Source: Stenotrophomonas sp. Ste86
Lineage (GTDB): Bacteria > Pseudomonadota > Gammaproteobacteria > Xanthomonadales > Xanthomonadaceae
Reading direction: 5' to 3'
Assembly: GCF_024519465.1 (NCBI RefSeq)
Contig: NZ_JALJRW010000007.1
Span: 108,361 to 172,360, forward strand
DNA: 64,000 nucleotides
Shown here one piece after another: positions 22,168-31,333 of the stretch. The notes under the pieces are model-generated. The model saw nothing but the letters and a program-made list of their open reading frames with translations, was not told the origin of the DNA and ran no database searches. Every line of letters starts with the position of its first letter. Position 1 is the first letter of the stretch. A program made the position numbers and the translations under genes.

Positions 22168-23388
22168 ATGGCGCAGTACCGCTACAAGGCGCTCAACGCC
22201 CATGGCGAGGTGTTCGATGGCCAGATGGACGCGGCCAGCGAAGCCGAGGTCGCGCTGCGTCTGCAGGACCAGGGTCACCTGCCGATGGAAGCGCGGCTGG
22301 CCAGCGAGGGGGTGGCTACCGCCTCCTCGTGGGCGGCCTTGTTGCGGCGCAAGCCGTTCGACGGTGCCGCGCTGGTCCAGTTCACCCAGCAGCTGGCCAC
22401 CCTGCTGGGTGCCGGCCAGCCGCTGGACCGCGCGCTGACCATCCTGCTGGAACTGCCCGAGGACGAGCGCAGCCGCCGGGTGATCACCGAGATCCGCCAC
22501 GTGGTGCGCGGCGGTGCTTCGCTGTCGACGGCACTGGAACGCCAGCATGGCCTGTTCTCGCGGCTGTACGTCAACATGGTCCGCGCCGGTGAGGCCGGTG
22601 GCAGCCTGCACGACACCCTGCAGCGGCTGGCCGATTATCTTGAGCGCAGCGCCGAGTTGAAGGGTCGGGTCATCAATGCGCTGATCTACCCGGCCATCCT
22701 GCTGGCCGTGGTCGGCGGCGCGCTGCTGTTCCTGCTGGGCTACGTGGTGCCGCAGTTCGCGCTCATGTACGAAAGCCTCGACGTGGCCCTGCCGTGGTTC
22801 ACCCAGTGGGTACTGGCCGCCGGTCTGGTGGTGCGCGAGGGCTGGCTGGCGATGATCGTGGTGCCGGCGCTGGCGCTGCTGGTGATCGAACGCAAGCTAC
22901 GGCAACCGGCGTTCCGCCTGGCGATGGACGGCTGGCTGCTGCAGCGCAAGGGCATCGGCCCGCTGCTGGCCAAGCTGGAAACCGCGCGTCTGGCGCGCAC
23001 GTTGGGTACGCTGCTGCGCAATGGCGTGCCGCTGCTGGCCGGGTTGGGCATCGCCCGCAACGTGCTGGGCAACCGCGCGCTGGCCGCCGACGTGGACACC
23101 GCCAGCGACGAGGTCAAGAACGGCAACGGCCTGTCGCTGTCGTTGTCGCGCAGCAAGCGCTTTCCACGCCTGGCGCTGCAGATGATCCAGGTCGGCGAGG
23201 AGTCGGGCGCGCTCGATACCATGCTGCTCAAGACCGCCGACACCTTCGAACAGGAAAGCGCGCGTGCGATCGACCGGCTGCTGTCGGCCATGGTTCCAGT
23301 GATCACCCTGGTGCTGGCCTCGGTGGTCGGCCTGGTGATCGTGTCCGTGCTGGTGCCGCTGTACGACCTCACCAACGCCATCGGCTGA
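22168..23388 (+). CDS. xpsF: XpsF, type II secretion inner-membrane platform protein (GspF)
   Basis: Polytopic platform protein that couples the ATPase to pseudopilus assembly. The 406-aa product has two homologous GspF cytoplasmic domains (about 65-190 and 265-390), each followed by membrane helices; the last, VITLVLASVVGLVIVSVLVP, is near the C terminus. It begins 37 bp after xpsE. Confidence 0.96.
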   Translation: MAQYRYKALNAHGEVFDGQMDAASEAEVALRLQDQGHLPMEARLASEGVATASSWAALLRRKPFDGAALVQFTQQLATLLGAGQPLDRALTILLELPEDERSRRVITEIRHVVRGGASLSTALERQHGLFSRLYVNMVRAGEAGGSLHDTLQRLADYLERSAELKGRVINALIYPAILLAVVGGALLFLLGYVVPQFALMYESLDVALPWFTQWVLAAGLVVREGWLAMIVVPALALLVIERKLRQPAFRLAMDGWLLQRKGIGPLLAKLETARLARTLGTLLRNGVPLLAGLGIARNVLGNRALAADVDTASDEVKNGNGLSLSLSRSKRFPRLALQMIQVGEESGALDTMLLKTADTFEQESARAIDRLLSAMVPVITLVLASVVGLVIVSVLVPLYDLTNAIG

Positions 23389-23434
23389 CGATGGCGCACC
23401 CCTCACACATGACACCCCGCAAGGAGCCTGCCGC

Positions 23435-23863
23435 ATGCAACGCCGCCTGATCCGTTTTTCCTCGCCGCGCAACCAGTCGGGCATGAGCCTGCTGGAAATC
23501 ATCATCGTCATCGTGCTGATCGGCGCGGTGCTTACCCTGGTCGGCAGCCGCGTGCTCGGCGGCGCCGATCGCGGCAAGGCCAACATTGCCAAGGCCCAGA
23601 TCCAGACCGTGGCCGGCAAGGTCGAAAACTTCCAGCTCGATACCGGCAAGCTGCCGGCCAAGCTCGATGAGCTGGTCACCCAGCCGAGCGGCAGCAACGG
23701 CTGGCTGGGACCGTATGCCAAGCCGGCCGACCTCAACGATCCGTGGGGCAACCCGCTGGAATACCGCGCACCCGGCGAAGGCCAGCCGTTCGACCTGATC
23801 AGCCTGGGCAAGGACGGCAAGGTCGGTGGCAGCAGTTACGACGCCGACATCCATTACGAGTAA
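23435..23863 (+). CDS. xpsG: XpsG, major pseudopilin (GspG)
   Basis: Main subunit of the type II pseudopilus. The 142-aa preprotein has a 16-residue leader ending in QSG, then prepilin-peptidase motif MSLLEIIIVIVLIG with Glu at +5, a long N-terminal helix and the GspG C-terminal calcium-site region (DPWGNPLEYRAPG). AAGGAG lies upstream of the ATG at a good distance. The prepilin peptidase PilD is not in this window. Confidence 0.96.
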   Translation: MQRRLIRFSSPRNQSGMSLLEIIIVIVLIGAVLTLVGSRVLGGADRGKANIAKAQIQTVAGKVENFQLDTGKLPAKLDELVTQPSGSNGWLGPYAKPADLNDPWGNPLEYRAPGEGQPFDLISLGKDGKVGGSSYDADIHYE

Positions 23864-23869
23864 GCCTGC

Positions 23870-24376
23870 TTGCCGGCCATTCTCCCGTCACGCCACGCAC
23901 CGCTCCGTTGTCCACCGCGCCCTGCACGCGTGGCGGCGGGGCTGTCGTTGCTGGAGATGCTGCTGGTGGTCGCACTGATCGCCATCGTCGGCGTGGTCAC
24001 CGCCACCGCGATGAACGGCGGCATCGACGGCATGCGCCTGCGCAATGCCGGCAAGGAGCTGGCCACCCAGCTGCGTTATACCCGCACCCAGGCCATCGCC
24101 ACGGGCGAACGCCAGCGCTTCCTGATCGACCCGCAGGCGCGCACCTGGCAGGGTGCCAACGGCCGCCATGGCAGCTTGCCGGCAACGCTGGAGGTGCACT
24201 TCCGCGGCGCGCGTGAAGTGGCCGCGGCGACCGGGCAGGGCGCCATCGCGTTCTACCCCGATGGTGCCTCCAGCGGCGGCAGCATCGAGCTGGAGGTGCG
24301 CGGTGCGGTGTGGCGGATCGACGTTGGCTGGATCACCGGCGAAGTGCGCTCGGGCCAGCCGCGGGAGCGTCGATGA
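23870..24376 (+). CDS. xpsH: XpsH, minor pseudopilin (GspH)
   Basis: Minor pseudopilin with type IV leader motif AAG/LSLLEMLLVVALIAIVG and a beta-rich C-terminal domain. The start is uncertain: TTG at 23870 gives a 24-residue leader and 168 aa, while GTG at 23930 gives a 4-residue leader. Neither has a strong ribosome binding site, so translation may be coupled to xpsG, whose stop is 6 bp before the TTG. Its stop overlaps the xpsI start (ATGA). Confidence 0.88.
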   Translation: MPAILPSRHAPLRCPPRPARVAAGLSLLEMLLVVALIAIVGVVTATAMNGGIDGMRLRNAGKELATQLRYTRTQAIATGERQRFLIDPQARTWQGANGRHGSLPATLEVHFRGAREVAAATGQGAIAFYPDGASSGGSIELEVRGAVWRIDVGWITGEVRSGQPRERR

Positions 24377-24789
24377 AGCGCCAACGCGGGTATTCGCTGC
24401 TGGAAGTGATCGTCGCCTTTGCATTGCTGGCGCTGGCGTTGACCCTGCTGCTGGGCAGCCTGTCCGGCGCCTCGCGGCAGATCAGGCAGGCCGACCTGCG
24501 CAGCCGCGCGGTGCTGCACGCGCAGTCGCTGCTGGCCGTGACCGGTATCGAGGCGCCGCTGCAGGCCGGTCACAGCGCCGGCCAGTGGGAAGACGGCCGC
24601 TACCGCTGGGAACTGGACGTGGTGCCGTATGCGGAGCCACGCGGCGCGGCGGCGGCGGTCGCCGAGCCGGTGGCCGGGCCGACGCTGGCGCAGCTGACCC
24701 TGCAGGTGCGTTGGGGCGATGCCGACGCCGACCGCCTGCAATGGCGCAGCCTGCGCCTGCTGCCGGCCAACCCGGGGGGGGCGCGATGA
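24373..24789 (+). CDS. xpsI: XpsI, minor pseudopilin (GspI)
   Basis: Minor pseudopilin of the I-J-K tip complex, 138 aa. It starts at the ATG overlapping the xpsH stop. A very short leader, MKRQRG, precedes the processing motif YSLLEVIVAFALLALAL, then a compact beta domain (YRWELDVVPY). Its stop overlaps the xpsJ start by ATGA, indicating translational coupling. Confidence 0.92.
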   Translation: MKRQRGYSLLEVIVAFALLALALTLLLGSLSGASRQIRQADLRSRAVLHAQSLLAVTGIEAPLQAGHSAGQWEDGRYRWELDVVPYAEPRGAAAAVAEPVAGPTLAQLTLQVRWGDADADRLQWRSLRLLPANPGGAR

Positions 24790-25430
24790 GCGGCCACTCG
24801 CGTACCGGCGCACAGCGCGGTTTCACCCTGATCGAAGTCCTGCTCGCAACGGCCTTGCTGGTTGGCGGCCTGGCGCTGGCCTTCGCCACGGTGCGTTCGG
24901 CGATGGCGATCAGCCAGCGCGGCGAGCAGATGGTGTCGCAGAACGAACGCATGCGCGCGGTTGAAGGCTTCCTGCGCCGGCGTCTGTCGATGGCCATGCT
25001 GACCGCGACCACGCCGCCGGATCCCACCCGCGAGCCGGTGTACTTCCTGGGCGAGGCGCAGCACATGCTGTTTGTCTCCGACCTGCCCGGATACCTCGGT
25101 CGCGGTGGGCCGTACGTGCATGACCTGCAGGTGCGTGGCAGCGGCGAGGCGCAGCGGCTGGAAGTCACGCTCACCCTGGTGCAGAACGGCGAGCGCATCG
25201 AAGAAACGCCGCCGCGTCCGCCGGAAGTGCTCGCCGATGGACTGCGCGCGGTGGCGTTCCGCTATCGCGGCATCGACCCGCGCAACGGCCAACTCGGCGA
25301 CTGGCAGGACCGCTGGGAAGATACCCGGCGGCTGCCCCTGCTGGTGTCGATCACCGTCACCCCCCGGCAAGGGCCGGCCTGGCCGCCGATGGTGGCCGCG
25401 CTCGCCCAACAGCGCGGGGTACGCCAGTGA
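24786..25430 (+). CDS. xpsJ: XpsJ, minor pseudopilin (GspJ)
   Basis: Minor pseudopilin of the pseudopilus tip, 214 aa. Leader MSGHSRTGAQRG is followed by FTLIEVLLATALLVGGLALA. The C-terminal domain shows the GspJ-typical pattern GLRAVAFRYRG and QDRWEDTRRLPLLVSI. It starts within the xpsI stop (ATGA) and ends overlapping the xpsK GTG start. Confidence 0.93.
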   Translation: MSGHSRTGAQRGFTLIEVLLATALLVGGLALAFATVRSAMAISQRGEQMVSQNERMRAVEGFLRRRLSMAMLTATTPPDPTREPVYFLGEAQHMLFVSDLPGYLGRGGPYVHDLQVRGSGEAQRLEVTLTLVQNGERIEETPPRPPEVLADGLRAVAFRYRGIDPRNGQLGDWQDRWEDTRRLPLLVSITVTPRQGPAWPPMVAALAQQRGVRQ

Positions 25431-26290
25431 GGCGCGCGCGCGGTGCCGCGCTGGTGCTGGTGCTGTGGCTGATCGCGCTGCTCACTGCCGTGGTGGGTGC
25501 GTTCGCGCTCAGTGCGCGCGTGGAGCATCTGCAGCAGCGCGTGGTGGGCGACGATGCGATCGGGCAGGAACATGCGCGTGCCGGCCTGGAATACGCGCTG
25601 TACCGGCTGCAGCCCAGCGCCATGCGCCCGGCCTGGACGCCGGACGGGCGCCGCTACCGCTGGGAGTTCGACCAGCGCCGGATCGACCTGCGCATCGTCG
25701 ATGAGAACGGCAAGATCAACCTCAACCTGGCCGACGCCACGCTGCTGCAGGCTTTCCTGCGCGCGATGGGCGTGGACACCGCGCGCGCCCAGCAACTGGC
25801 CGGGGCGATCGTCGACTGGCGCGATGCCGACAGCCTCAAGCAGCCTGCCGGCGGTGCCGAGCTGCCCGAATACGTTGCCGCCGGCCTGCCGTACGGCCCG
25901 CGCAACAACCGCTTCGAGACACTGGGCGAACTGCAGCGCGTGCTCGGCATGGATGCCGCGTTGTATGAACAACTCGAGCCGATGCTGACCCTGTACAGTC
26001 GGCAGTCCCGTCCCGATCCGCGTTTTGCCGCCGGGCCGGTGCTGACCGCCATGGGCCTGGATGCACGGGATCTGCTGGCCCAGCGCGAGCAGTCCGCGGT
26101 GGGTGAAGAACAGAAAGTGGGCGGTGCAGCGCTTGCCAGCGGCAGCGGCACCTATAGTATCGAGAGCCGCGCAATGGATGATCGCGGCCGGGTGTCGGTC
26201 CTGCAGGGGGTGGTGCGGATGGGGAACGCAGGCACGCCGGGAACGACTTACACAGTACTTCGTTGGGAACAGGGAATGGCAGCACGATGA
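25427..26290 (+). CDS. xpsK: XpsK, minor pseudopilin (GspK)
   Basis: Largest minor pseudopilin, capping the pseudopilus tip; 287 aa. The GTG start overlaps the xpsJ stop (GTGA). N terminus MRRARGAALVLVLWLIALLTAVV is the GspK-type leader and transmembrane helix, where the usual Glu at +5 is absent, as is normal for GspK. DENGKINLN and the SAM-like helical insert (ATLLQAFLRAMG to IVDWRDAD) are diagnostic. Confidence 0.94.
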   Translation: MRRARGAALVLVLWLIALLTAVVGAFALSARVEHLQQRVVGDDAIGQEHARAGLEYALYRLQPSAMRPAWTPDGRRYRWEFDQRRIDLRIVDENGKINLNLADATLLQAFLRAMGVDTARAQQLAGAIVDWRDADSLKQPAGGAELPEYVAAGLPYGPRNNRFETLGELQRVLGMDAALYEQLEPMLTLYSRQSRPDPRFAAGPVLTAMGLDARDLLAQREQSAVGEEQKVGGAALASGSGTYSIESRAMDDRGRVSVLQGVVRMGNAGTPGTTYTVLRWEQGMAAR

Positions 26291-27453
26291 CGGCATGGCG
26301 GGACAGTCTGGTGCGGGCGCAGGGGCAACTGGCGCCGGGCGTGGGCAATGGCCTGCGCTGGTGGCGGCGTTCGCTGCTGGCGTGGTTGCCCGAGCGCTGG
26401 CAATGGGCGCTGGGCTGGTCGCGCTCGCGGCTGCTGCTGCAGCAGCACGGCGATCAGCTGGTGGTGCTGCGCGAGACCGGCGCACACACGCAAAGCGTGA
26501 TCGAACTGCCCTGGCCGCAATCCCCGGCCACACTGGAACAGCGCCTGGACGCGCGGTTGCGCACGCTGCCGCGGCACTGGCTGCTGCCGGCCAGCGCCGC
26601 ATTGCGCCGGCCGCTGCGCCTGCCGGCCGCCGCTGCCGCGCGTCTGCGCGATGTGGTGCGTTTTGAAATCGATCGCCAGACCCCGTTCGAACCGGCGCAG
26701 GTCAGCTTCGATGTGCGTGAGCTGGGCGCCTTGGACGATGGCCAGCTGCAGGTCGAACTGGTGGTGATGCCGCAGCAGGCGCTACAGCAGTGGGCACAGC
26801 AGGTCGGGCCGTGGGCGCAGGGATTGGCCGGCGTCGACGTCGCCGACGCCGATGGCCAGCCGCTGGGCGTCAACCTGCTGCCGCTGGAACAGCGCCAGAC
26901 CCTGCGTGACCCGATGCGCCGCTGGAACCTGCTGCTGGCGGTGGCTACGCTGGTGCTGCTGGCACTGGCCGGGCAGCAGATCCTGCACAACCGACAGGCT
27001 GCGGCGGATGCGCTGCGCGACCAGGTCAACGCCGCTGCGCGGGATGCACGCCAGGTCGCCGCCGAGCGCCAGCAGTTGCAGACGCTGGTGGAAGGCGCGG
27101 CGTTCCTGGAACAGAAACGCACCGCGCACGCCAGCACCGTGGAACTGTGGAATGAACTGACCCGGTTGCTGCCCGATGGCACCTATCTTGAAAAGCTGTC
27201 GGTGGAAGGCGATTCGCTGCAGTTGATCGGGCTCAGCCGCGAAGCTTCGCAGCTGGTACCGCTGCTGCAGGACTCGCCGCTGTGGCGCAAGGTCAACCTC
27301 ACCGGCGTGCTGCAGGCCGACGGGGGCGCCGCAGGGCGCGACCGCTTCACCCTCACCGCCGAACTGCAGCCATTGCCCGGGGCCGTCGCCAAGCCGGCCG
27401 CTGCCGCCCCCGCCGCGGAGGTTGCCGATGGCAATGCCGACCACACGCCGTGA
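26287..27453 (+). CDS. xpsL: XpsL, type II secretion inner-membrane protein (GspL)
   Basis: Bitopic protein that recruits the ATPase XpsE to the membrane through its cytoplasmic actin-like domain (about 35-200). A single helix (about 217-236, LLLAVATLVLLALAGQQIL) follows, then a periplasmic coiled and ferredoxin-like PilN-type region. Length 388 aa. The ATG overlaps the xpsK stop (ATGA). Xanthomonas XpsL forms a stable complex with XpsM and XpsN, the next two genes. Confidence 0.93.
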   Translation: MTAWRDSLVRAQGQLAPGVGNGLRWWRRSLLAWLPERWQWALGWSRSRLLLQQHGDQLVVLRETGAHTQSVIELPWPQSPATLEQRLDARLRTLPRHWLLPASAALRRPLRLPAAAAARLRDVVRFEIDRQTPFEPAQVSFDVRELGALDDGQLQVELVVMPQQALQQWAQQVGPWAQGLAGVDVADADGQPLGVNLLPLEQRQTLRDPMRRWNLLLAVATLVLLALAGQQILHNRQAAADALRDQVNAAARDARQVAAERQQLQTLVEGAAFLEQKRTAHASTVELWNELTRLLPDGTYLEKLSVEGDSLQLIGLSREASQLVPLLQDSPLWRKVNLTGVLQADGGAAGRDRFTLTAELQPLPGAVAKPAAAAPAAEVADGNADHTP

Positions 27454-28231
27454 CCGCTGGCTGGCGCTGGCGCTGCTGCTGGCGGTGATCGCGGCGGCCT
27501 ACCTGGTGCTGGTGCACCCCTGGTTCACCCGGCCGCTGCTGGCGATCAACACCGATATCAGCGACCTGCAGGAGCGCGACCAGCGCGTGCAGGCCCAGCT
27601 GCAGCAGCGCGCTGCGGTCGCGCGCGGCCTGCAGCAGGCGCAGGCCGCGCTGGCCGGGCGCCCCGGCTTCCTGCGCGAGGCGACCGCTGAATCCGCCGCC
27701 GCCGCGTTGTCCTCGCGCCTGCAGGACGCGGTGGCCTCGGCCAGTCCCGGCAACCGCAGCTGCACCATCAGCAACCGTTCGCCGTTGCAGGACACCAGCG
27801 GCGATGCGCAGTTCCCGCGTATTGCGCTGCAGGTACGCCTGCGCTGCGGCATCCCGGAAATGGCGGCGGTGTTGTACACCCTGGAAACGGGCAGCCCACG
27901 GCTGTTCATCAACAACCTCAATTTGCTCGCGCAGCGCTTCCAGCAGTCGCCCAATGAAACCGGCACCGGGCTGGATGTGTCCTTCGAACTGGTCGGCTAC
28001 CTCAAGCCTGATGCGATGGCCGATGCGACCGCGGGCGCGGCGCCCGCCAGCGCACCGGTCACTGCGGCAGCGCCGGGCCTCTCCGACGGCACCGGGCTGA
28101 GCCCGGCGCCGGCGATGGCCGTGCCGAATGACCCCCAGGCGACCGCCGACGCAGCAACGCAGCAGGCCAGCGACGCGGCCGACGCTGCGAGCCGCGCGGG
28201 CGAAGGCCGGGAGGACAGCCATGAAGATTGA
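27428..28231 (+). CDS. xpsM: XpsM, type II secretion inner-membrane protein (GspM)
   Basis: Bitopic partner of XpsL. The ATG at 27428 has GGAGG six bases upstream and gives 267 aa: a short cytoplasmic tail, helix WLALALLLAVIAAAYLVLV (about 10-28), a coiled segment and a periplasmic ferredoxin-like domain. The last about 70 residues are a low-complexity Ala/Asp/Pro tail. It overlaps the end of xpsL by 26 bp. Confidence 0.9.
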   Translation: MAMPTTRRDRWLALALLLAVIAAAYLVLVHPWFTRPLLAINTDISDLQERDQRVQAQLQQRAAVARGLQQAQAALAGRPGFLREATAESAAAALSSRLQDAVASASPGNRSCTISNRSPLQDTSGDAQFPRIALQVRLRCGIPEMAAVLYTLETGSPRLFINNLNLLAQRFQQSPNETGTGLDVSFELVGYLKPDAMADATAGAAPASAPVTAAAPGLSDGTGLSPAPAMAVPNDPQATADAATQQASDAADAASRAGEGREDSHED

Positions 28232-29012
28232 ACTGTCTTCGCTGCGCAGCTGGTGGCTGGCCACCGCGATGCTGTGGGCGGTCGCGATCTGGATCGCCAC
28301 GCTGTTCGGCCTGGGCGGGCGCATTCCCGCCGCTGCCGACGGTGAGCGCAGCGCGTCGCCGCTGCCGGCGTTGCCGGCAGCCGCGCCGGAGCGGATCGCC
28401 TCGGCCGAGGCCTATGCGCAGATCGGCGCGCGCCCGTTGTTCGCCGAGGATCGCAAGCCGCGCCCTTACCTGCTCGGCGGTAGTGAACTGGGGGCGTCCA
28501 GCGCAGTCAGCCTGACCGGTGTGCTGCTCACCGCTGACTTCAGCATGGCCATCCTCACCACCGACCAGAAGCAGTCGTTGCGGCTGCGCCTCAATGGCGA
28601 GCCGGTGAACGGCTGGCAGCTGCTGGCGCTGGAACCGCGCAGCGCCACGGTCAGCGGCCCCGGCGGTACGCAGACCCTGGAACTGACCGTGTTCAACGGC
28701 CAGGGCGGCGAGCCGCCCACGGTGCTGGGCAATCCGGTCAACGGCGCCGTGCCGCCGGCCGGTGCCGGCGTTACGCCGTTGCCGATGGCAGCGCCGCAGG
28801 CCGCACGACCGGCGCAGGCCACCGTCAACGTGCCGGGCCCGGCGCCCGCACCGCCGCCGGCACCTGCCGCGCATAACGCGCCCGCACAGGGCCCCAGTGA
28901 CGCGCAGATGCAAGCCATCCGCGCGCGCATCCAGGCGCGCCGCCAGCAGCTGCAACAACAACAGCAACCGTCGCAGCGGCCGCCCACCGGCGGCTCCGGC
29001 CAGAACAACTAG
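28221..29012 (+). CDS. xpsN: XpsN, type II secretion protein (functional GspC-like)
   Basis: Bitopic inner-membrane protein that in Xanthomonas stabilises XpsL-XpsM and probably connects the platform to the secretin, as GspC does elsewhere; no separate gspC is present here. The 263-aa product starts at the ATG at 28221 (GGAGG upstream, 11-bp overlap with xpsM). It has one helix (about 12-33) and a homology-region-like beta domain (residues 55-150, with SLTGVLLTADFSMAILTT). A Pro/Ala linker and a Gln-rich C-terminal helix (RIQARRQQLQQQQQ) complete it. Confidence 0.88.
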   Translation: MKIELSSLRSWWLATAMLWAVAIWIATLFGLGGRIPAAADGERSASPLPALPAAAPERIASAEAYAQIGARPLFAEDRKPRPYLLGGSELGASSAVSLTGVLLTADFSMAILTTDQKQSLRLRLNGEPVNGWQLLALEPRSATVSGPGGTQTLELTVFNGQGGEPPTVLGNPVNGAVPPAGAGVTPLPMAAPQAARPAQATVNVPGPAPAPPPAPAAHNAPAQGPSDAQMQAIRARIQARRQQLQQQQQPSQRPPTGGSGQNN

Positions 29013-29022
29013 AGTGCACAGC

Positions 29023-31230
29023 ATGACATTGCGTCTTTTCTCCCCGCGTCATTTCTGCCTGTCCCTCGCCGTGGCCCTGCTGGCCGGGTGTGCGTCGGTA
29101 CCGGCTCCGGACGTCCGTCGCAACGCAGACCTCGATGGCACGCATCAGGTGGTGGCCGGTGATGGCTCGCGCGAGGGCGTCGATGCCGAGGCGCTGGCCG
29201 ACGGCGCGCCGCAGGCGGTGATCCGTCGCGGCACCGGCACCATGATCAACCGCAGCGCGGCCGCCGCCGCATCACCATCGCTGTCGCAGGCCGGCAACGG
29301 CACCGCCACCTTCAACTTCGAGGGCGAGTCGGTGCACGCAGTGGTCAAGGCGATCCTCGGCGACATGCTGGGCCAGAACTACGTCATCGCCCCGGGTGTG
29401 CAGGGCACCGTGACCCTGGCCACGCCCAAGCCGGTGTCCTCGGCGCAGGCGTTGAACCTGCTGGAGATGGTGCTGGGCTGGAACAACGCGCGCATGGTCT
29501 ACAGCGGCGGCCGTTACAACATCGTTGCCGCCGACCAGGCGCTGGCCGGCACCGTCGCGCCGAGTACCGCTCCGGCGTCCAGTGCGCGCGGGTTCGAGGT
29601 GCGGGTGGTGCCGCTGCAGTACATCTCGGCCACCGAGATGAAGAAGGTGCTGGAGCCGTATGCGCGGCCCAATGCGATCGTCAACGTGGACAGCGGCCGC
29701 AATGTGATCACCCTTGGCGGCACCCGCAGCGAGTTGGAGAACTACCTGCGCACGGTGGAGATCTTCGACGTCGACTGGCTGTCGGGCATGTCGGTGGGCG
29801 TGTTCCCGATCCAGACCGGCAAGGCCGAGCAGGTCTCGGCCGACCTGGAAAAAGTGTTCGGCGAGCAGAGCAAGACCCCCAGTGCCGGCATGTTCCGCTT
29901 CCTGCCGCTGGAGAACGCCAACGCGGTGCTGGTGATCACCCCGCAGGCGCGTTACCTGGACCAGATCCAGCAGTGGCTGGAACGCATCGACAGCGCCGGT
30001 GGCAGCGCGCGGCTGTTTTCCTACGAGCTGCGTTACGTCAAGGCCAAGGACCTGGCCGAACGCCTGGCCGAGGCCTTTGCCAACGAGAACGGGCGCAGCG
30101 GGCGGGGCAGCAGCAGTTCGCTCGCCCCGGGCGCGACCCAGATGGAGCTGGGCAGCAACCGCGACAACGCGCTCAACAACAGCACCACGGGCAACACCGG
30201 GTCCAGCAATGGCAGCGGTCTGGGCGATGGCACGATGAGCCTGCCGCAGCGGCAGTCCGGCAACGCCAGTTTCAGCCTGGAAGTGAAGGGCGACACCGTC
30301 GGCGTATCGGCGGTGGAAGAAACCAACACGCTGCTGGTGCGCTCCACGCCGCAGGCATGGCGCTCGATCCGCGAGGTGATCGAGAAGCTCGACGTGATGC
30401 CGATGCAGGTGCACATCGAGGCGCAGGTGGCTGAAGTGGCGCTCACCGGCGACCTGAGTTATGGCGTGAACTGGTTCTTCGAGGAGGCGGTCAACGCGCC
30501 CGTGGAAAGTGGCGGGGCCGGATTGGCCAGCGCGCTCGGCCGCTCGATCTGGGGCAGCACCTCCGGTGTGGTTGGCAGTAGCGGGGTGGGCTGGACCTTC
30601 CTGGGCAAGAACGCGGCCGCGGTAATCAGCGCACTGGACAAGGTCACCAACCTGCGTCTGCTGCAGACCCCATCGCTGTTCGTGCGCAACAACGCCGAGG
30701 CCACCCTCAACGTCGGCACCAAGATTCCGATCAACTCGGTGTCGGTCAACACTGGCGTGGGCGACAATACCTACAGCCAGGTGCAGTATCTGGACACCGG
30801 TGTGATCCTCAAGGTACGTCCGCGCATTACCCGCGATGGCGTGGTGTTCCTCGATATCGTGCAGGAAGTCAGCTCGGCGGGCGCGACGCCGAACGGTTGC
30901 GATGCGACCAAGACCACCTGCAACCCGCCGATCAACACCCGCAAGATATCCACCGAGGCCGCCGTGCAGAGTGGCGATACCATCATGCTGGCCGGCCTGA
31001 TCACCGACTCCAACGAGGATGGCTCCAACGGTGTCCCCGGTTTGAGCAGGATCCCGGTGGTGGGCGCACTGTTCGGACGGAAGACCCAGAAAAGCGCCCG
31101 CACCGAAGTGATCGTGCTGCTCACCCCCACGATCGTGCGCAACGCCCAGGAGTCGCGCAACCTCACCGACGAGTACAGCAGCCGCTTCCGCGCGATGGAG
31201 CCGTTCCCGAGCCATCCGAAGAAGAACTGA
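29023..31230 (+). CDS. xpsD: XpsD, type II secretion secretin (GspD), lipoprotein
   Basis: Outer-membrane secretin through which folded exoproteins leave the cell; 735 aa. The signal peptide ends in LLAGC, so the protein is lipidated, as known for Xanthomonas XpsD. N0-N3 domains follow (about 85-420), with a Ser/Asn-rich low-complexity insert inside N3 (around residues 365-410). The secretin barrel ends in the conserved VPGLSRIPVVGALFG and RTEVIVLLTPTIV. The ATG at 29023 lies 10 bp after xpsN. Last gene of the xps operon. Confidence 0.95.
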   Translation: MTLRLFSPRHFCLSLAVALLAGCASVPAPDVRRNADLDGTHQVVAGDGSREGVDAEALADGAPQAVIRRGTGTMINRSAAAAASPSLSQAGNGTATFNFEGESVHAVVKAILGDMLGQNYVIAPGVQGTVTLATPKPVSSAQALNLLEMVLGWNNARMVYSGGRYNIVAADQALAGTVAPSTAPASSARGFEVRVVPLQYISATEMKKVLEPYARPNAIVNVDSGRNVITLGGTRSELENYLRTVEIFDVDWLSGMSVGVFPIQTGKAEQVSADLEKVFGEQSKTPSAGMFRFLPLENANAVLVITPQARYLDQIQQWLERIDSAGGSARLFSYELRYVKAKDLAERLAEAFANENGRSGRGSSSSLAPGATQMELGSNRDNALNNSTTGNTGSSNGSGLGDGTMSLPQRQSGNASFSLEVKGDTVGVSAVEETNTLLVRSTPQAWRSIREVIEKLDVMPMQVHIEAQVAEVALTGDLSYGVNWFFEEAVNAPVESGGAGLASALGRSIWGSTSGVVGSSGVGWTFLGKNAAAVISALDKVTNLRLLQTPSLFVRNNAEATLNVGTKIPINSVSVNTGVGDNTYSQVQYLDTGVILKVRPRITRDGVVFLDIVQEVSSAGATPNGCDATKTTCNPPINTRKISTEAAVQSGDTIMLAGLITDSNEDGSNGVPGLSRIPVVGALFGRKTQKSARTEVIVLLTPTIVRNAQESRNLTDEYSSRFRAMEPFPSHPKKN

Positions 31231-31333
31231 GCCGCCGTCGCGCTGCCACCGCAGCCGGCGCGCCTGCTACGCTGCGGCCAGGCGTCGGTCATCGTGACCG
31301 GCCGCTTCCCGTACGCCGCGCACAGGAGGACCG